Assembly (NCBI GenBank): GCA_036873755.1
Contig: JAVTVY010039217.1
Location: 1-64,000 of the forward strand
Source of the DNA: Hanleya hanleyi
Lineage: Eukaryota; Mollusca; Polyplacophora; Lepidopleurida; Hanleyidae
Length of the DNA stretch: 64,000 nt
Reading direction: 5' to 3'
Part shown: one piece after another, positions 38,201-44,464 of the stretch
How the letters are laid out: each line of letters begins with the position of its first letter
How positions within the stretch are numbered: the first letter of the stretch is position 1
Notes under the pieces: generated by a model
Told to the model about the DNA's origin: nothing
What the model saw: only the letters and a program-made list of their open reading frames with translations
Database searches by the model: none
Position numbers and translations under genes: made by a program

Positions 38201-41200
38201 CTGAGCATACAAGGCTGACAAACGAGACTATCGGCAAGTAGCAAAGAAACTTGTTTATTTACAACACGCGACTTGTTCTGATCGCGTCATGCAGTTATGG
38301 CGTACGGTCGACGCGTTTCAGTCGAGATTATGCTTTTGTTTTTGCACGATTTAGGCGAGTTTTCCGGCTGCGATTAATAAATTATATAGTCGCGAAAATG
38401 ATTTTTTTCACTCGCGTTTATGAGCAAGATATTTCTGCCTTGTACTGTAGACCCATAGTAGACATCAACAAAGTCCACAATTTTGTGCCACCGTCGCCGT
38501 TATCAGAAGCAGATCAACTAGAAATGTTTAACCTTAGTAGCTAGAATGCATTGGTCAATGCCTCCCTGCTTATGAAGGTTGATGTGATGTAGTTGCACAG
38601 TAAGACTGGGATGTTTCTTGTTTGCACAGATTCAAAACAAAGATCGAGTGATGCATTACGGGATATGAGCAGAAGCTGGTACTCAAATACTCAGTGCAAG
38701 AAATCTACATAATTAAATATTGTCACCCAGGATTCCCTGCAATTCGACATTGCATCCCATCTTTTGTTGATGTGCTTCTGCCATTATCTATATCATAATT
38801 GGTTCTTGTCTCTGCCACTTCTCCCTGCCCCCGCTCCATCCAGTCATCAGGCACCCCCCCTCCTTTCCTCTAGTAAGAATAGTATACATCCAGCATGATT
38901 ACACACAGATACATACCGGTCTGAGAGGGATGAAGATGGGGACTCCTCCAGCCACCCTCACCATTGGTTCATAACAGTCGAAAAATGGCTCAATAATTAT
39001 CACCTGAAATTATCATAAATTATGAAATTATCATGAGATCATGAGATTACTGCAAACTATCTTGAGATTCTGGCAAACTATCATGAGATTATAGCAAACT
39101 ATCACGAGATTACATCAAATTATCATTATTATGGCAAATTATCATGAAATTAGGGAAATTTTCCTAATAGTTCTATGAAGGGAATGCAGTCATACAAGTT
39201 TCCCATCTGAAAACTCATAATTTTATATCACACTTTTATTGTATAAAACCTTTCAAAAATATATACACGTACATGTAGGTTCTAATATTTGGTAGGAGTA
39301 CAGTATGTTCACTCTGTGACTGTAATTACATGTATCAGAGTTCCAGTATTATTCTCCTCGCATCAGATTGTTACCTCCTACTGTCATATATACCCTCTGA
39401 TAAATATGAACTAAAAAATGTCATGTGACTGCACAACTTGTATGTGCTTAGCTCATGGCCAATCAACATTGTCCATTACCAAACAGAGCAGAGTGGGTTC
39501 AAGATATCACAGGTAACCAGAATGTTGTAACAAGTGCCTTTTTTAAATATAGTGAAACTGATGTATGGTAATTCCCCTAATAATTCAATCATAGGAAGTT
39601 CACTTTACAACTCTGTTATTCAAGCAAAGAGAAAAAATAACATTCTCATTCTTCATTCAAATTGAAGAAAAGTCATACGAAGACAGAATGTGACACTTTG
39701 TACCTGGTGCCATCAAGAATATTTCCAGATATAAGGCATTTTTTCTGCATTTCCGGTGATCGAATTATTAGGGGAATTACCGTATACCGATGCATGCCTG
39801 GGACCAGATTATAATGTCGGTTTTGTCAGGATTCTGATTTATCAAGGTTCAAATCAGTTTAAATTTAAGTATTGAGACCATGGATAATGTCAGTGTTTAG
39901 AGGTTGGTCGGTTTAACCAGGTGTCGGTATTCACAGACTTTACTGTAGTTGAGATCTTACTTGATTGTTCTTCAATAAGATATATACTGGGTACATATTT
40001 CATTGCTCTCGTACACAGAAAAACACTTTTCGTTTCAATCAAAATCGATGAAGATAATGCACTGTGCATGCCGAGTAGTTTCCCTGGGGATATCAGTTTG
40101 TGTTACACCAACATATCCCAGGACCTCCCACTTGAGAGGCAGAGCAGTCAAGTGACATCACAGGGTTCGTGAGATAGAGAGATTGGTTCAACAGCAAAAT
40201 GTGCAACAAATAACCACCCTCACTACCAGGCTTCCCTCTCCCATTCTCTTCAACCATCGGGAGCCCTCGAAAACGACTTTGCTGAATGTACTAACCCTTT
40301 GATGACGTCGCATACCTTGTCAGCCATTTCAAGTGGTCTGCTTCCTGTTCAAAGCGAAGGTCACATGGGTCTAATGCTGATGTCAAACTGCCAGTGCGCG
40401 TCACTCGGTATATCAGCCAATCAAAGGTCACTCCATATTTGGCTGTTTAAGGTACAGGACGTTTTTTGCGATGATGCGAACAGACTCAAGGACTCAAATT
40501 ATATCAAATTTCTAAAAGTGACATTTCCTGGGGTCACTGCTTCCATGCAAATCATCGATTTTAACACAGCTGACTTTTGAGACTTCCAGTATTTTTCCTT
40601 ACTGTAGCCAATTTCCTTGGGGAGACTCGGTATGCTTCTTTATTTCAGGTCCACCAATCAAATAAAATTGATTTGTTCTGAAACCAGCAATTTCATTAGT
40701 CAAAATTATCTGATCTGCCCAGAAATATTTCGCTAAAGTTTCAAGATTTCCAGACAGGAATAGAAATTTGACTCTGGGTTTTGATTGGTTGCATATCTCA
40801 CCTCATCTCCTGGATTGACCAATCCCTGGATACAACAGAAGAGAGATCCATAGGCCCCCACCGTCACCAGTATATTAGTCATAGGGTCGATCTTCTGGCC
40901 AATCAACGGACTGTACAGCTTAGCCAAGGCATTCACCAATCGGGGATGGCCCTACAAAATACAAACTATTGATTAGTCAGATGTATGTAGAGTGAAGTAT
41001 TTTTTACATTGGATCCTGGATTGTGCATTCGATAAACTCTCATGTTCAGTGCTTCTGATAAATTCACATGTTCGGTGCATCTGATGAATTCACATGTTCA
41101 GTGCATCTGATAAATTCACATGTACAGTGCATCTGATGAACTCACATGTTCAGTGCATCTGATAAATTCACATGTTCAGTTCATCTGATAAACTCACATG

Positions 41201-44190
41201 TTGAGTGCATCTGATAAACTCACATGTTCAGTGCGTCCGATGAACTCACATCTTCAGTGCATCTGATAAACTCACATGTTGAGTGCATCTGATAAACTCA
41301 CATGTTGAATGCATCCGATAAACTCACATGTTCAGTGCATTTCATGCCGTAAATAAGATCCAAGAAAGGAGAAATTCTTCAAAAGCCTTGCAATACATGT
41401 ATTGTGGTTTTGTTTAACTTGAAGACAAAATTGAAGCATGCCTAAAGTTGAAAATTCCAAGATAAAGTGTAAACGTACTTTGAAATCTCATGCCGGAAAT
41501 TCACAAAATTCAAATGTGGTAACATTTCATTCTCCATGATTTCGCTTCAAAATGATATATACACGTACATGTACTGATTGATACTTACATAGCTTCTGGT
41601 ATACTGATTCAGAAAGACATTGTCACTTGTCGTGGCCTTACACAGGGCATCCATAACATGTCGAGGGGGGTGAAAGTCGGGAAAACCCTGCAGTCCAATA
41701 GACAAAAGATACATGGAAATTAGTGGAAGAATAACAATTGAAACAGTATAGTTTCAAGTTTTAAAGAATCCTAGATTTAACATAAACATAGTTGTCATGT
41801 GTAGTCAGGAATAGTTTTCTGATCAGTTGTAATATAGGCAGGTAAATAAGGCATAATCTGGGGCCGATTTCATGAAACCTCACTTGAGACAATTTTCACA
41901 CTTGAAAGTTCAAGTGCACTTTAAAAACCTCCCTTGACTTGAGTTTTTGCTTTTCATGAAAGTTCACTTGAACCTGAAATCGCACTTGAGTTCAAGTGTG
42001 GTATGACCTCCCTTGAAACCCGCACTTGAAATAAAAACGTACTTCAAATGACCAATACGACGGGAGATGGTGTCGAAAAATGTCGAAAAATTTGTTTCCT
42101 CTGCCCATGCATTATAATACACGTAGGGGCATTATTCTTCATCTCATAGGGCCAAACATGGCACAGACATATTTATTTGACACCTCAAATTCTACCGATC
42201 GGCTCCGGCGCATCAAGTATTTTGAGCATGCACTTGATACTATTTATTACCAAATCACACGAAAGAGTTCCAAAAAGGTCGCTTCAAACATCACTTGACC
42301 AAGTGTGGCCAAAAACGTTTGGTGAAATACAACTTGAGATTTTTTTGAAGTGCACTTGGTCAAGTGCGAAAATCGCCCTTGAAAAAGTCAAGTCAAGTTA
42401 GGTTTCATCAAATCGGCCCCTGATCTTGTTCGACAGATTTCTCAATCAGGTCAACACCCCCCACCCCACCCCACCCCCCACACACACCACACTCTGTATA
42501 CCATGGCTATCTGAACATATTATACACACAAACCAACATCAGTCTGAGAGTAATAATGTAAATAGCAGCTATTATATTACAGAATTTATTCCATACAATC
42601 AAATTTATAAACTTCCCCACATATTAACAATTCAGTCATAGTACCTGTCCCAGGTTTAACGCCTTGTGTTCTGTTGCCAACCGACCAAATTCCACCCTGG
42701 AAAGATGAAAATATTATATTGAAAAACTGTCAAACTCATGGTAACTGTATCTAAGGAAAAAGACTTAACTCATGGTATCCATGGACGCAGACTCAACTCA
42801 TATAGTACTGTACTGTACTGTAACTCGTATAGTAAATGTATCCAAGGAAACAGACTTGATAATCCAAGGAACAGAGTTGACTCTTGGGCACTCTATCCAG
42901 CTTAACTCCTGGTGCATGTATACAAAGACTGAGCAAATTAAACAGGTTAGGGAGATCCTGCTCTCTAAAATGGAGGTATCAACATTGTTTTTGTTCAATA
43001 TCTTTTCATTCCTTCCAATGCTCCAAATTTTCAGGCGCATTGATCTCTATTTTATCTCCATGATCTATCTATAGTTCCATGGCCTAAATTTTAATTGCCA
43101 TTTGAACCAGTCAATGTTATTTCAGTAGCATGACAAATGTTTGGCCTATTATTATGCAAATTAGATAGATGACAATTTTTTTCCCACCATTTGTGCCTCA
43201 AGAATTAGATTTTACGGAATTCATTATGTTAAAGGAGTACTTACCGTATTTTATATATGTTCCTATTACAACGGTTAGACTCTTAAAGAAATATAACCAA
43301 ATATTTTACTGTCGTTGAGGGCGATAACCTATTATTTTTATTACAATTTGTGAAGCCATGTTTCCGCTTTGAGGTCGACGTGGGCGCCGCCATGTTGCCT
43401 GTATGATGACGTGGCTGATGACGTCAGTATTCAGGACGACGTCACGGCTAACGCTTGTTCCAGGGACTTTTCAACTGCGGACATTTGAAATACTCTGGGT
43501 CCGAGTTTTAATTCTAGGAAAACAACTGGCGAGGCAAATCCCACTGGGGGTAATTCCTAAAAGGAAATTGTTGGTTATTTCTGCTAACTGAAACTGTTTT
43601 TCAACTGAGACTTGCTCGATTTAATTTGGACAAAATTTGAAGCTGAGCGATAAACTAAAAGAACGTCCTCTGCAATTGTCCAGTGATTTGAGTTGAACGA
43701 CGATGCTTCTAAGTTTGCAAACATTTTCATGATTACACTTGAACTACTGAAATCAACTAGAACATCCGTGAACTTACTGGGTTCCTTCTCATGTGAATTA
43801 TCGGCATGACCAACACGATCAACCTTAAATCTCCATGACGTTGTGACGTTTTTAGATGAGTATACATCCACTTCCGCTCATCTAAAAACGTCACACAGTG
43901 GTGCAATGGCGGCGCCCAGTGCACGCCGTGGCGAGCAACAAAATATTCAATATTTCTTTTATTTCGCATTCTATCAACATAAGTTTTATATAATAAGGTT
44001 TTGAATATGATTGTTGATAAATATAGTCACACTCAAAAATAAGGTAAGTACTCCTTTAACTGATTTGTTGAGCAAAAACAAGCTTTTAAATCTCCATTTT
44101 ATAGAGTAGGATCACCCGAACCTGCTAAACTTACCACACATTTTGATCTGTACCCTGGATTCTCTTGGCCATACCATGTTTGGTGGACAT
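5019..44190 (-). CDS. KYAT3: Kynurenine aminotransferase / cysteine-conjugate beta-lyase (KYAT3-like), nine exons, C-terminus outside the window
   Basis: PLP-dependent fold-type I aminotransferase that converts kynurenine to kynurenic acid with a 2-oxo acid acceptor and can cleave cysteine S-conjugates. Nine minus-strand exons (44190-44135, 42696-42645, 41687-41589, 40951-40802, 39003-38917, 35890-35768, 17727-17607, 6845-6679, 5205-5019) join through GT/AG sites with matching phases into 347 residues. Visible family residues: Asn185 in LNTPNNPLG, Asp213 and Tyr216 in DEVYEW, Lys247 (Schiff base) in SAGKTFS. The phrases [35 protein letters not shown] and [16 protein letters not shown] resemble KYAT3 more than KYAT1. 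The substrate-carboxylate arginine near residue 398 and about 70-80 C-terminal residues are missing, so at least one exon lies left of base 1. Introns are swollen by transposons and minisatellites. Confidence 0.93.
5551..5665. repeat. Partial copies of the TAATAATTCAATCAC MITE, end to start
   Basis: A 3' end (GTGATTGAAATTATTAGGGG) is immediately followed by a 5' start (TAATAATTCAGTCACAGGAA) and the conserved interior AGAAGTTGACAAAATGG. A further partial piece of the same family is at about 6008-6105. Confidence 0.6.
6679..6845 (-). CDS. KYAT3: KYAT3-like exon 8 with the PLP-binding lysine, residues 230-285
   Basis: Acceptor TTTTCTTAG, donor CAG|GTAGGA, 167 bp. The first two bases complete Ala230. 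It reads [20 protein letters not shown] then [12 protein letters not shown] and [15 protein letters not shown]. Lys247 in SAGKTFS is the internal aldimine lysine. Confidence 0.96.
6905..7090. repeat. Dispersed repeat, second copy at 39795-39950
   Basis: Shares GGGACCAAATTATA-TGTC, CAGG-TTCTG-TT-ATCAAGG, GATAATGTC, GAGGTTG-T-GGTTTAAC and TATTCACAG in the same order with the other copy. Confidence 0.6.
7104..7312. repeat. Degraded MITE of the TAATAATTCAATCAC family, next to the Gypsy insertion
   Basis: CAATCACAGGAAGTGAAATT, CATCATGCAGATAATAATAT and TTATTTCTTCATTATTTTAA match the family interior. The Ty3/Gypsy element begins directly after it. Confidence 0.6.
7318..8054 (-). repeat. 3' LTR of the minus-strand Ty3/Gypsy element
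   Basis: 737 bp, read on the minus strand from TATAACAGAGCC to ACCTGGTTAT. I saw no difference from its partner at 14374-15110. Confidence 0.93.
8055..9225 (-). other. 3' untranslated region of the minus-strand Ty3/Gypsy element
   Basis: About 1.17 kb between the pol stop and the 3' LTR. It holds the purine tract beside the LTR and a hairpin at 8075-8091 (AGTTTCG, three-base loop, CGAAACT) that is also present in the plus-strand element. Short frames in it lack recognisable domains. Confidence 0.7.
9226..14083 (-). pseudogene. pol: Pol polyprotein (protease, RT, RNase H, integrase, chromodomain) with one frameshift
   Basis: Two minus-strand frames (14083-10460, 1207 codons; then to 9226) form one pol interrupted by a one-base difference in a run of seven T at 10489-10495, near the integrase C-terminus. 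The start is MASWKC as in the other element. Visible in order: retropepsin [11 protein letters not shown], reverse transcriptase with YIDDIL, RNase H with [11 protein letters not shown], integrase HHCC and DDE ([29 protein letters not shown]), GPYYVVLVG module, chromodomain-like [20 protein letters not shown], then about 200 further residues. The frameshift could be a real lesion, an assembly homopolymer error or, less likely, programmed. Confidence 0.93.
14374..15110 (-). repeat. 5' LTR of the minus-strand Ty3/Gypsy element
   Basis: 737 bp, same sequence as 7318-8054. The 290 bp between its inner edge and the pol start hold the candidate primer-binding site but no gag frame. Confidence 0.93.
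15270..17619. repeat. 52-bp minisatellite containing the exon 7 / intron 7 splice junction
   Basis: About 34 diverged units of 52 bp with phrases CACACAGTTCAGTGTTGGGG, ATTGTGTCAATGTCCTTACC and TATTTTGAGGAG. On the minus strand each unit reads CTCAAAATAGGTAAGGACAT, which is the end of exon 7 plus its donor (CTCAAAATAG|GTAAGGA at 17616-17600). The array therefore runs into the coding exon. A LINE fragment interrupts it at 16812-17356. About one third of the units keep GT at the donor position; many have TTATCTAT, which changes the donor to AT. Confidence 0.95.
16812..17356 (-). mobile_element. 5'-truncated LINE fragment inside the minisatellite
   Basis: A minus-strand frame (17382-17026) matches the conserved C-terminal region that follows the reverse transcriptase in CR1/L2/jockey-type LINEs: [32 protein letters not shown] and [16 protein letters not shown]. 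About 215 bp of 3' UTR follow, ending in an AAACTG microsatellite tail (CAGTTT repeats at 16812-16838 on plus). TGTCCTT flanks both sides, a possible target duplication. Its first codons are minisatellite sequence. Confidence 0.8.
17607..17727 (-). CDS. KYAT3: KYAT3-like exon 7, residues 190-229 plus one base
   Basis: Acceptor TTTGGTAG, donor ATAG|GTAAGG, 121 bp. It reads [18 protein letters not shown] then [18 protein letters not shown] and HLKI. Asp213 (pairs with the PLP pyridine nitrogen) and Tyr216 are present. The last 12 exon bases and the donor are also the core of the unit of the adjacent 52-bp minisatellite. Confidence 0.95.
17790..17985. repeat. Left arm of an inverted repeat, partner at 35061-35390
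   Basis: TTGCGCTGTAAAACTTACCT, CACATACCTTATTGCTATCG, ACCACAGAAACAAAATAGTC and GAGTACCCAGAATCCAATCT are found as reverse complements in 35061-35370. It lies about 60 bp upstream of the exon 7 acceptor. Confidence 0.8.
17986..18527. other. Left remnant of the block split by the plus-strand Ty3/Gypsy element
   Basis: CpG-containing sequence with a short degenerate series TTACCTTGGAT / TTACCTCGGAT (18050-18120) and no gene seen. The ACTAT target duplication shows that this block was continuous with 26555 onward before the insertion. Confidence 0.6.
18528..19508 (+). repeat. 5' LTR of the plus-strand Ty3/Gypsy element
   Basis: 981 bp, TGTTACCAGG to CTGGTAAC. Differences from the 3' LTR noticed: TGTTGG/TGTAGG near 18774, GCACGG/GCATGG near 18859, CATGAAC/CATGCAC near 19418. 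Confidence 0.94.
20006..24583 (+). CDS. pol: Pol polyprotein, 1525 codons, nearly intact
   Basis: Starts [12 protein letters not shown], with no gag ahead. Retropepsin DTGAG near residue 50; reverse transcriptase with YIDD at 498-501; RNase H with Asp647 in STDASD; integrase zinc finger from His916 to the CxxC near 954; catalytic Asp986, Asp1046 and Glu1082, giving the D-D-35-E spacing; a GPYYIVLVG module; chromodomain-like segment about 1346-1390 ([20 protein letters not shown]). Acidic and variable linkers lie between these. The frame ends at 24583, but sequence similar to the end of the other element's protein continues in the next frame to about 24755 ([11 protein letters not shown]), so a small frameshift has removed about 50 C-terminal residues. 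Confidence 0.96.
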   Translation: MASWKCTKKNCQMVSRNYRGRKPMVALATPLKSSLVNVQIGKLKTKALVDTGAGITCISAHYFRKAFPKLALETCFLQSISGVCGEIHSVLGTVRLPVRFEDLGDFNAKFHVLKRLHQDVILGQDFLADHGANIDCKNNMLSLVHGQFNVSVVASGEKHNPSVSGMSGLAKTIASVVIPAKSETNIPLHISKLQDGELVLLEPIESLSAAYGVAGARSLVQVCQGTVIYRLLNPSTLPVHIGKNISLANFHIVNSDSVLDAKLDEQPEVISVSSVNTDTQNDEYYAKLAWELGITLEDSVLTSEQKDGFLAFLGRHRDIFAKDMTELGKTESHYHKIITTTEKPIYSRSYRQSPLTKQRSDALVQEMLDNEIIEPSLSEWSSPIVLVKKKNGKYRFAVDYRKLNAVTEPISFPLPLLSDAIDTVAQAKAKVFTVLDLSSGFWQIPLHPDTKHKTAFSTQQGQFHFNRLPFGMRNAPASFQLMMSQVLAGLNWSICLTYIDDILVFSKDVEEHTVHLSKVFARLREANLKLQPPKCQFAQSQVPYLGHVLSHLGVHVDKAKVEAVKTFPRPKRQKDVRSFLGLCNYYRKFVKNYSQIASPLNNLLLKDVKLQWTDACENSFTALKEALIQAPVLAFPDFQKEFIISTDASDTAIGFVLGQKDKNGREHPVAFGGRSLRGTEKTWHISEKEGLALVEAVRSFRPYVASSCFSVYTDHIALKWLNNIKANKGRLGRWALELQEYTFVIHHKPGVKNGNADALSRREYDSNTEITEDETVVSSVNADEMDKRRERVQCTLLYETDPIDQPIETIAAIHANSNIFVVEESIELSLRDHAQLPDLQRQCQDFTQIFDYKEKGELPEDIKERRRLDATSYHYVIEDGVLYHFYNTRSKIAAEGHMKQLAVPRCLRPEILKGYHDSVLGGCHQGQERMYAAIRAKYHWPNLWTDVCTYVRTCSVCQQIKRDIHGAKAPLVSFGIEPAFQRLHVDIIGPFPVTPEGYKYLLLVVDSFSKWPECFPLKTETAKEVCSVLYKEILTRYGAPRTLISDRGANFMSNLVNALSDLFQIKRKFTSSYHPQTNSTCERMNQFIEQGLRAYINDKHTDWPDHVPGIMMAYRMTPATQSTKLSPFQLLFGREMRAPVDIALIPKDTLARDHKAYLAKVLDNLAVYKKVAEENINRAQEKGSKQYNKKTSVPSFEPAQKVWLYCCKKTKGLSPKLSRKWMGPYYIVLVGPHFTYKLRRSSDDREVKSMVHANRLKVFQDPANRPNYDPDELTDQDDELSPNEIDTEDGTNLLSHPNENRPMELGQNQKNKPTHTDDGVNSQEVKSPAGDTTQRTEMPKRSFMARDIEKILASRRYNGRMCYKVKWLDKTQGSTWEYDTSLPEEMRHRYHADKTMSGRKRRKPLAQNKFFVKKQEENVSSVYTCKTSLQRDIQHRKYVKNISAPAAIHAVNSIKKDTDSYSVKAIYEDRDGKCDISWFPLNEVPRKKVSSFVKFALMELQNYEDELRAEDPKHWLLEDNPRAHD
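24584..25568 (+). other. 3' region of the plus-strand Ty3/Gypsy element
   Basis: The first ~170 bp encode the displaced pol C-terminus in another frame. The rest is noncoding, with a C-run at 25069-25080 and a hairpin at 25532-25550 (AAGTTTCG, loop GGA, CGAAACTT) just before the polypurine tract. Confidence 0.75.
25569..26549 (+). repeat. 3' LTR of the plus-strand Ty3/Gypsy element
   Basis: 981 bp, nearly identical to 18528-19508. Confidence 0.94.
28276..28960. repeat. Diverged tandem duplication, offset about 451 bp
   Basis: About 240 bp from 28276 (ACGGCGTTTTACGTATTGGT ... TATCTTCATAGCGCATTCCT) recur from about 28727, with roughly 90 percent identity by eye. The segment between includes another GGCGTTCTACGTATTGGTTT at 28514. 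Confidence 0.8.
29229..29861 (+). mobile_element. 5'-truncated LINE fragment with a TA-repeat tail
   Basis: The frame 29230-29655 encodes the post-RT C-terminal region of CR1/L2-like LINEs: [42 protein letters not shown], then [13 protein letters not shown] and [10 protein letters not shown]. The 3' UTR ends in TATATA repeats at 29838-29861. The rest of the element is missing. Confidence 0.88.
30445..30740 (-). CDS. Unrecognised short ORF in the ACTTCCGG-rich block
   Basis: About 83-100 codons open on the minus strand, with protein-like composition ([20 protein letters not shown], then MTE-type hydrophilic sequence ending PPWTLADQE). No domain, start context or partner exon recognised. It may be a remnant of whatever the block once was, or chance. 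Confidence 0.2.
32766..34990. repeat. ACCTCA / TGAGGTGTA-rich repeat region with palindromic left end
   Basis: The left edge is a perfect 22-bp palindrome centred on AGGTGTACACCT (32766-32787), followed by alternating TGAGGTGTA words in both orientations. Then come units of about 70-80 bp with CCTACACCTCAAGTACACCT, CATGGACTTTGTCAAAATAT, spaced by unique AT-rich sequence (33190-34090 and 34220-34750 approximately). The right edge returns to dense ACACCTCA words (34770-34990). Confidence 0.8.
35061..35390. repeat. Nested palindromic repeat, right partner of 17790-17985
   Basis: Four occurrences of GTATGTGAAGGTAAGTTT or its complement (one with an extra TA). Arms at about 35106-35150 and 35343-35390 (AAAATCAATTTTCCTATTTC, TAAGCTTAAACTTACCTTCA) are inverted copies of about 45 bp, making a foldback of about 285 bp. 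Its interior, 35215-35340, is the reverse complement of 17820-17970. Confidence 0.85.
35391..35767. other. Intron sequence, no feature recognised
   Basis: AT-rich sequence between the foldback element and the exon 6 donor. Confidence 0.5.
35768..35890 (-). CDS. KYAT3: KYAT3-like exon 6, residues 149-189
   Basis: Acceptor TATTCCAG, donor AAA|GTAAGC, 123 bp in phase 0. It contains [20 protein letters not shown] and [13 protein letters not shown], with Asn185 in the NTPNNP motif that contacts substrate and cofactor. Confidence 0.95.
36105..36490. mobile_element. MITE with CAGGTTAGG / GGCGATCCTGCTACC ends
   Basis: Inverted copy of the element that begins at 42938. Shared interior on the minus strand: TTTGGCCTATTATTATGCAA, ATTAGACAGATGACAATTT, TGTGCCTCAAGAGAATTTTG. 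Terminal inverted repeats end in CTAAAATGGAGGTA and TTTACCTCC. Confidence 0.75.
36976..38449. mobile_element. 1.47-kb TIR element with TA duplication, Tc1/mariner-like tips
   Basis: 39-bp inverted repeats with two mismatches (CAGTACAAGGCAGAAATA... at 36978, complement ending at 38447), flanked by TA on both sides. CAGT tips and TA duplication suit Tc1/mariner-type non-autonomous elements. The interior is CpG-rich near the ends (CGCGAG, GCGATCG) and has no transposase. Confidence 0.85.
38917..39003 (-). CDS. KYAT3: KYAT3-like exon 5, residues 120-148
   Basis: Acceptor AATTTCAG, donor CCG|GTATGT, 87 bp in phase 0. It translates as [20 protein letters not shown] followed by [17 protein letters not shown] is the aromatic segment that stacks on the PLP ring. 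Confidence 0.95.
39004..39160. repeat. Degenerate short repeat next to the exon 5 acceptor
   Basis: Imperfect units of about 21-26 bp such as CAAACTATCATGAGATTA and AAATTATCATGA, starting directly at the exon 5 boundary. Confidence 0.6.
39566..39787. mobile_element. MITE, TAATAATTCAATCAC family
   Basis: TIRs GGTAATTCCCCTAATAATTC and GAATTATTAGGGGAATTACC are complementary. The interior has diverged from the other copies. Confidence 0.8.
39795..39950. repeat. Dispersed repeat, second copy of 6905-7090
   Basis: Same order of shared phrases as the copy at 6905-7090 (GGGACCAGATTATAATGTCG, TTTATCAAGGTTCAAAT, GTCAGTGTTTAGAGGTTGGT). Confidence 0.6.
40802..40951 (-). CDS. KYAT3: KYAT3-like exon 4, residues 70-119
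   Basis: Acceptor TTTTGTAG, donor GAG|GTGAGA, 150 bp in phase 0. It contains [14 protein letters not shown], then [18 protein letters not shown] (the cofactor-phosphate glycine motif) and ends LVNPGDE. Confidence 0.95.
41035..41345. repeat. 26-bp minisatellite, about 12 copies, intron 3
   Basis: Units of the type TTCAGTGCATCTGATAAATT + CACATG with GATGAACTC and TTGAGTGC variants. Confidence 0.92.
41589..41687 (-). CDS. KYAT3: KYAT3-like exon 3, residues 37-69
   Basis: Acceptor ACTGCAG, donor TAT|GTAAGT, 99 bp in phase 0. It begins [15 protein letters not shown] and ends [11 protein letters not shown], the conserved GFPDF substrate-side loop and NQYT motif of the family. Confidence 0.95.
41860..42420. 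mobile_element. MITE with GGGGCCGATTTCATGAAACC ends and internal CACTTGA words
   Basis: GGGGCCGATTTCATGAAACC at 41860 pairs with GGTTTCATCAAATCGGCCCC ending at 42420. CACTTGA or TCAAGTG and close variants occur more than ten times on both strands inside it. Lies in intron 2. Confidence 0.88.
42645..42696 (-). CDS. KYAT3: KYAT3-like exon 2, residues 19-36
   Basis: Acceptor CTTTCCAG, donor CAG|GTAC. The first base completes the Trp19 codon split across intron 1. The translation reads (W)[17 protein letters not shown], the family motif ending NLGQ before GFPDF. Confidence 0.93.
42938..44131. mobile_element. MITE ending three bases from the exon 1 donor, interrupted by a TTAA element
   Basis: CAGGTTAGGGAGATCCTGCT at the left pairs with a diverged complement near 44092-44125 (GTAGGATCACCCGAACCTG). 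The interior matches 36105-36490 in inverted orientation. The segment 43233-44055 is a later insertion. Confidence 0.75.
43229..44059. mobile_element. TTAA-flanked element of 0.83 kb nested in a MITE
   Basis: TTAA at 43229-43232 and 44056-44059. Inverted tips AAAGGAGTACTTACC and GGTAAGTACTCCTTT. No transposase. It contains an 18-bp perfect stem at 43843-43860 / 43877-43894 (GTGACGTTTTTAGATGAG) with a 16-base loop, and CpG-rich segments near 43380 and 43905. Confidence 0.88.
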
Positions 44191-44191
44191 C
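44135..44191 (-). CDS. KYAT3: KYAT3-like exon 1 (first exon seen), residues 1-18
   Basis: Starts after acceptor TTTCCAG (44192/44193), with one G at 44191 before ATG at 44190-44188, and ends at donor TG|GTAAGT (44135/44134). The translation begins [18 protein letters not shown]. Because an acceptor precedes the ATG, at least one upstream exon must exist to the right. The G before ATG would fit a codon ending in G, such as Lys-AAG. Vertebrate KYAT3 has an internal Met here preceded by a mitochondrial leader, so this ATG may be either the true start or an internal Met. Confidence 0.85.
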
Positions 44192-44464
44192 CTGGAAACC
44201 TGAATGGGAATACAGTGTGCTGGATTTAAGAAATAAAGACAGAGGAAGACGTTTCAAATTTTCCAGATAAACACCAGTTGGCACAAGTCCAGTAGTTTAA
44301 CCCCGAGGCCGCAAGTTATTCTATAACTTGTAGTTCTTTATTTTGATAGGCATATAAGCTACATGTAAGATAATACTTTCACATTATTATTTGTTTATTC
44401 ATTTCTTTCGAAATGAATTAGATTTTAGTTCGACTTTCCAATATTGCGAGCAGAAAACAATACC

